The notes under the pieces are model-generated. The model worked only from the letters and a program-made list of their open reading frames with translations, had not been told where the DNA came from and ran no database searches. A stretch of DNA of 64,000 nt from Casuarius casuarius (Eukaryota > Chordata > Aves > Casuariiformes > Casuariidae), in NCBI GenBank assembly GCA_003342895.1, contig PTFA01000272.1, positions 944,809-1,008,808 on the forward strand. The letters are read 5' to 3'. This document shows positions 59,226 through 64,000 of the stretch, in pieces (position 1 is the stretch's first letter; each line of letters begins with the position of its first letter). Position numbers and translations under genes: made by a program.

Positions 59226-61134
59226 TTGAGAAGAAAAAAGGAGGCACTGTTTTTAGATTCTTGGCTATGGTATTTTGATGCCCTCATAAAAGGGGCAACT
59301 GGCCCAGGTTCATGGCCAATAGGGATTATTTATTTTTTTGAAATCGGATTAAAAGCCATCAGTGAAACATCGCTTGCATTTAAGTTTTTTCATTCAAAAA
59401 CTGTGCCACTGAAAATAGGCACAGTATTTGAGCAGAGGAAACTGGTAATGCAAATTTAATTGTGAAATAGAGGTTGATGGCAAAAACTGTGCTGTAGTCC
59501 CCGTAGTCAGAGGCTATGTGCAGTTATGTACAGAATTTGCCACAGGAGGTCATTGGATTCTCAGTTCCTGCTTGCTGAGCTGGCTGCAAGCAGAGCAGTA
59601 GAGTTTCAACAGNGAATGACTTTGGAAAAGGTAGAGGGAAGAGATCGTTTCCTTGGTTTGCCAGAGCGAAAACATTAAACTGATTAATGAATATTCCACT
59701 GAATGAGATAAATTTCGATCTATGGGGGGAGTGGAATAAAGCAATCCCCTTTTGGATGAAGTAAAAGACTATCAAAAGGCTGAGCTAATGGGAGGGGTTT
59801 CGACACCAGAAGGTGGTCTGTGCAGCCACCAGCTGCTTCTGTTCTGAGTGGATATTAGCGCATGGATAACACTAATCCTGGTGTGTCTGGCTGATAACAA
59901 TCTCCTAGTGCTGAACCATCAGGCCCGAATGCAGGCAGTGAGCAATACTAATGCTGGCAGTGTACTGGGGAAAATGAAGCAAGTGGGAATTCTACNAAGT
60001 GAAGCCATGCGTAGTGCTTAATGTATGAAATACAGGCTGAAGTAGGTATGGTTCCTCTGAAATTCTGGTCCACATTCAGTAGTTGAAAAGAGTGTAGATG
60101 ACTCACTTGGAGTATGTGATGAAGTGATTTATTTTGCCTCAGGTTGGCATTCAGCATGGATGTGAAGTGGATATAATGTGCAGAGGCTAAAATCTTGGCT
60201 ATTGCATGTCAATGGTTTTTGTTGATAGGTCAAGGTTTCAATCCATGGGTAAAAATAATATGACAGAAACATAAATAAGAATATAGCATATGCCCAAATA
60301 AACTGTCTGTTATCACCTATTTCTTGGATTTCTGCTAGCAGCTTCTCCTGGGTGTGACATGCGTTACATGTCTGCGTATCTTAAGAACGTCCAGTCAGTC
60401 CAGCTTGCACTGNTGAACCGTTTCATGTGTGTTTGCTGGCGAATAATAATGATAGACTTAGAAAAATGCAGTTGGTTCTTGAGAGCTATTTGCAGAGGTG
60501 TTGCCCTGCGGTTCCTTCAGACCACTTCCCTGTACTTTCTCCAGATTTTTCTCTCCTGCAAGTTATGCTTCTGTCTCCAATTTCATATAAGTTGTTGTGA
60601 CTTGTCTTTAAAAACTATTAAAACCATTATCTTGTACAAGTTTTAACAGACTTGATAAAGCCAGAATTTTACTAGTATGCAGCCTACCTGTGGATGTGGC
60701 ATCTTCTACTGTTCCAGTTCAGTATCCTTAGGTTTCCTAGTCCTCGTTTCTGAGCAAGTCTCCTTTTCTTAGTATCATTGCTGACAGAGAACTTCATTCC
60801 ACTCTTTTGCTTGCTTTGTTTGACTGCTTTCTGCTGGTCTTCCTTATTGCTCATGTACTTTTTCTCCTGTGTTAGCCCAGCTGATAGCTGGATTTCTGAT
60901 ATGTTCTTCCTGGCATCAGTGCTGTCTATCTATGTGCGCTGACAGCGTGCTCTTATTTCATAATTACTTTCAAATTTGCCTCCACTGCTCTCTTAAAACT
61001 GTAGCTGTTGCTCTCTAAGTTTTCACTGCACTTCTGGTGTTGTCCTCTTTGTGGGGCTAGCTCAGGGNCTTTACCCTGATCCTCTCAACTGTGTACAGTG
61101 GCCTCAGGTCATTGACTGTTTTGTTCCAACAAGC

Positions 61135-61155
61135 GGCTGGGCTGGGCTGGGCTGG
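61135..61155. repeat. Short GCTGG pentamer repeat
   Basis: About four tandem copies of GCTGG. Confidence 0.7.
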
Positions 61156-62590
61156 CTGCCTGTGTCCTGTCTGTGCTGCACCTCAGAAGCTGAAGATTCG
61201 CTGTCATAGAAAGCAGGACCTGACTGGTTAGGTATTCGTTTCCGATCTGCTCCACNACTTGTTTTGTGAGAGTTTATTGCAATGGTCCAGCATAGTTGGG
61301 TAGGTATTTCATTTTTTTTCACCCTTGTCCACAGTTTCTTTCCTGTTTCTACCTTATTATCATCTAGGGGAAGACAGCATGTCTGCTGATTTCCAGCTCA
61401 TTTTAAATGGGGTTTCTGTTGCAGTGTGTTGTGACCACAGTCTGCCAACAGCATGTCAGGATGCCCTAGCTTTTATGGTCTGCTTTGACTGCAGTTCTTG
61501 AAATATTCTAGTTCTAGTGCTCTTGAAATATGCAGGTTTGTGGATGATAGATTACTGTCTGCCATAACAAAGAAATACAGTTCCTTTCCAGGGAAGTGAG
61601 CAGTTCTTTGTCTCAGAGAGTTTACTGAGCTTCCATGAGGCTTGAAGTCGTCCTTTTCTTGGACAGCCTCTGTTTTTAACAGGCCTCATGCTATTGTGCG
61701 TACACAAAGCATCGGGTTTTCATAGCTCATGAGTGCTCTGCTATGCTTACACATTCAGGTGTAAAGTACATACTCATCTCATAGTTTCGGCTCTTGCCTG
61801 CGGTGATTTACTCGCTGTCATCTTTGAACCTAATCACAGCTTTCACACAAAACTTGCCTTTTCCTCAGAGAGCACAGCATGCCACTTGTGGTCTAGTGGA
61901 TGATTGTTCTGCTGCTTGTGGCATCCCATCCCACTCAGCGCTTTAGTATGGATAGGATCTACCTTAGGTGCTGCCAAGATGCATTTTATGCTTTAGAAGT
62001 TATTTCTTATTGTACCTGTCAAGCCTTATTGGTGAATTTTCTGTGGATAAAAGCCTATGCTTGGGTGATACAGCTAGAATCTTGACCATATTTGTAGTTA
62101 TTTAGATGATTGAAATAATGGCTTCTCATGATATCNTTTAATTGCATGTAATGAGCGAATGCATTCAGTAGGGCTGCTGGTATTTGTCTATGCCAGAGAT
62201 GAGTCACTAGCTCTGTCTGAAAATCTCCTTTTCTGCTGGGTTTGTTCACCCATGGTATACTGTAAGTGGTAATGCATCTTAGTTTTATGTTTTATTGACA
62301 GTCTGTACTTGCCCACTGCTCTCAGATAAGGACATCTCCAGCATTTGGTTGCACCTCTGGCTTTAATTCTTGCTGTTAGCATTGCTTCTGGGATTGCCTT
62401 TACAACGAAACCGGAATCATATTGGCAGTAGGTCAGAAAGCATTGCTGAAAGTGTAGCAGTTGTCTGCCAGCCGTCTGTGGTGCATGGACTGAAGGTCTC
62501 TGGATCCGCTGAAGTCGCTCTGCAGAACCCTTCTTTTTGTCACTTTTTGTTGGGAATTTTCTCCATCTCTGCATTTGTTGCCAAGTCTTT

Positions 62591-62616
62591 CGTTGTTGTT
62601 GTTGTTGTTGTTGTTT
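62591..62616. repeat. GTT trinucleotide repeat
   Basis: About eight tandem GTT units. This accounts for the valine run in the open frame that crosses it. Confidence 0.9.
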
Positions 62617-64000
62617 GCTTGTTTTTCTTCTGTAGTTATCTTTAGCTTTGTGATATAACCTTATTCTCTTTCCGCATTAGTCATGCTGCTGCCCATGGAC
62701 TGAACCCGTTGCATTTCATTTACAACTTACAGCCTATACACTGGATGGTGATACCTGCGCTGCTCTGTCTCATTTTACCTCCTAAGCTCCTGCAGTTTGA
62801 GCCTGTGTATTTATGCTGGACTACTTGTTATTACCCTATTGATCCCTTTCTTGGATAGTTGTAGCTGCTTTAGCTCTTGGAAGACACTTCTGCAGGGGAT
62901 TAGATCTGCTCCGACAGTATTTCTTGCTAGCTGGAATAATATGTCCATTGAATGATCTTGTCTTGCACTAGGAAATCCTTAAGGTCTTGAAATTACATGT
63001 AGATACCAGAATTCTCAGTCTCTTAATGTAAGTACTGATTTCCACTTCTGCTTCTTAATTTTGGGGTGTTTTGTAATTTTCGTGGGTTATCTTGTGTTTG
63101 TTTTCTAAAAGTCTTTATGCTCTGTGTCTAAGAGAGCACTATTTTAATCAAAAAGAGAAATTGGTTCCAGGTATCACGAAGACTAATAAATTATCCCAGA
63201 GAGTTGGGGACAGTCTTGCTAGAGGTGCTCCTGTTCGATCCCACAGGGCAGAGAGGCAGATGGATGTTGGAAAGGGAGATGTCCATATCACAGAGCTGAT
63301 TCTCTTCTTACTGATTGNGCTTTTACGGTTTTGCTCATTTGAGAGAGGTTAGAATGAGATGCTGTGGGCTANATCTTTAGCTGGCGTTCTTTAGTGAAGC
63401 CTCATCTTAGTATAGTTTCACAAAAATCCAACCAAGAAACAGATACCATAAACCAGGAAATGGAAAGGCTACCTGTCATGAGAGGAAATTATCGTGCTGT
63501 NATCCAGGGGAGAGATTGTGGTGTTTATAGACTTACTCGGATTAGCTTCAAAGTAGGGTATTGCCATAGGGAAGCCATTAAGTTCACTGTAGGCTGCAAA
63601 ATCCGACTAGATTCTTAGGAAACGATACTCGTGGCTTGCACACAGGGCTTGGGGCTAGTAGGGCTACATTGTCAGCAGGAAAACAAATGCTGTATTTCTG
63701 TTTTGGCAACTGTCTTATGTGGAGGCACTTTTCTCAAACCAGCACAATTTCCTCAGTTTGCTTCTGCTTTGCACGANTGATGAGAGAGGAGAACCACATG
63801 CACAGGGATGCATTTTCTTGTCCTTCAGTGGCTAAAATGAAGGCTCATAGCTCTTTTGAGAGGCCCCTTTTTAGTTGTTCACTGGTTTGCATCACATAAA
63901 ATGTTTTCAGGGGTGATTCATTCACTCTATCAAAGCATAGTATGCTTCCTAACAATAGGTTTGCTTTCTCCATTACCTTTCTCAGATCCTTTAGAAATAG

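Larger units (their letters stand above)
58886..64000. other. Intergenic region downstream of DCK
   Basis: No exon could be supported. The next conserved gene expected from mammalian synteny (SLC4A4) is not recognisable here. The region holds a MIR relic (59011-59225), a short GCTGG repeat (61135-61155), a GTT repeat (about 62591-62616) and several isolated n bases. Open frames here carry no domain I recognise. Confidence 0.65.

Noticed and set aside
62370..62645. Open frame with a poly-valine run
   Set aside because: The run is the GTT microsatellite; there is no other protein-like signal.
1..64000. CRISPR array, operon, phage or other prokaryotic-type system
   Set aside because: All supported genes are spliced vertebrate genes. 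There are no regularly spaced repeats with unique spacers, and no ribosome-binding-site-led gene clusters.

Overview
The window is nuclear DNA from a land vertebrate. It holds two ordinary, intron-rich, protein-coding genes in tandem on the + strand: most of MOB1B (Hippo-pathway kinase adaptor) and all of DCK (deoxycytidine kinase). As I recall, the human order is MOB1B-DCK-SLC4A4, so this is a conserved block. I infer a sauropsid, most likely a bird. There are no Alu, L1 or other mammal-type young repeats, interspersed repeats are very sparse apart from old MIR-like relics, and DCK differs from the mammalian protein in small ways. The species cannot be fixed from the sequence alone.

Layout. 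1-420 is GC- and CpG-rich and looks like the downstream edge of the MOB1B promoter island. About 22 kb of MOB1B intron 1 follows. Coding exons 2-6 lie at 22528-22694, 27175-27268, 33500-33633, 35906-36069 and 36637-36714. The first coding exon (about 14 coding bases) is not in the window. With it, the protein would be 216 residues. A long AT-rich 3' UTR probably runs to about 42.62 kb. A spacer of roughly 1.8 kb leads to the DCK CpG island (about 44.40-45.07 kb). The seven DCK coding exons run from 44876 to 56025 and encode 257 residues, with one or more poly(A) sites between 56.19 and 58.87 kb. From there to 64 kb I see only intergenic sequence, with a nearly full-length MIR relic and simple repeats.

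The two genes share no pathway. MOB1B is a zinc-binding co-activator of LATS/NDR kinases, and DCK starts deoxynucleoside salvage. Their proximity looks like inherited synteny.

I did not find an undescribed biological system. The most unusual structure is a near-perfect palindrome in DCK intron 6 (two 53-nt arms, the inner 42 nt perfect, around a 33-nt AT-rich loop), directly beside a palindromic TA/CA/TG microsatellite. Second is the DCK promoter, with three MYB-type cores at exact 9-bp spacing downstream of overlapping E2F and CHR-like motifs and a perfect CRE. Nearly all other open reading frames are chance or shadow frames.
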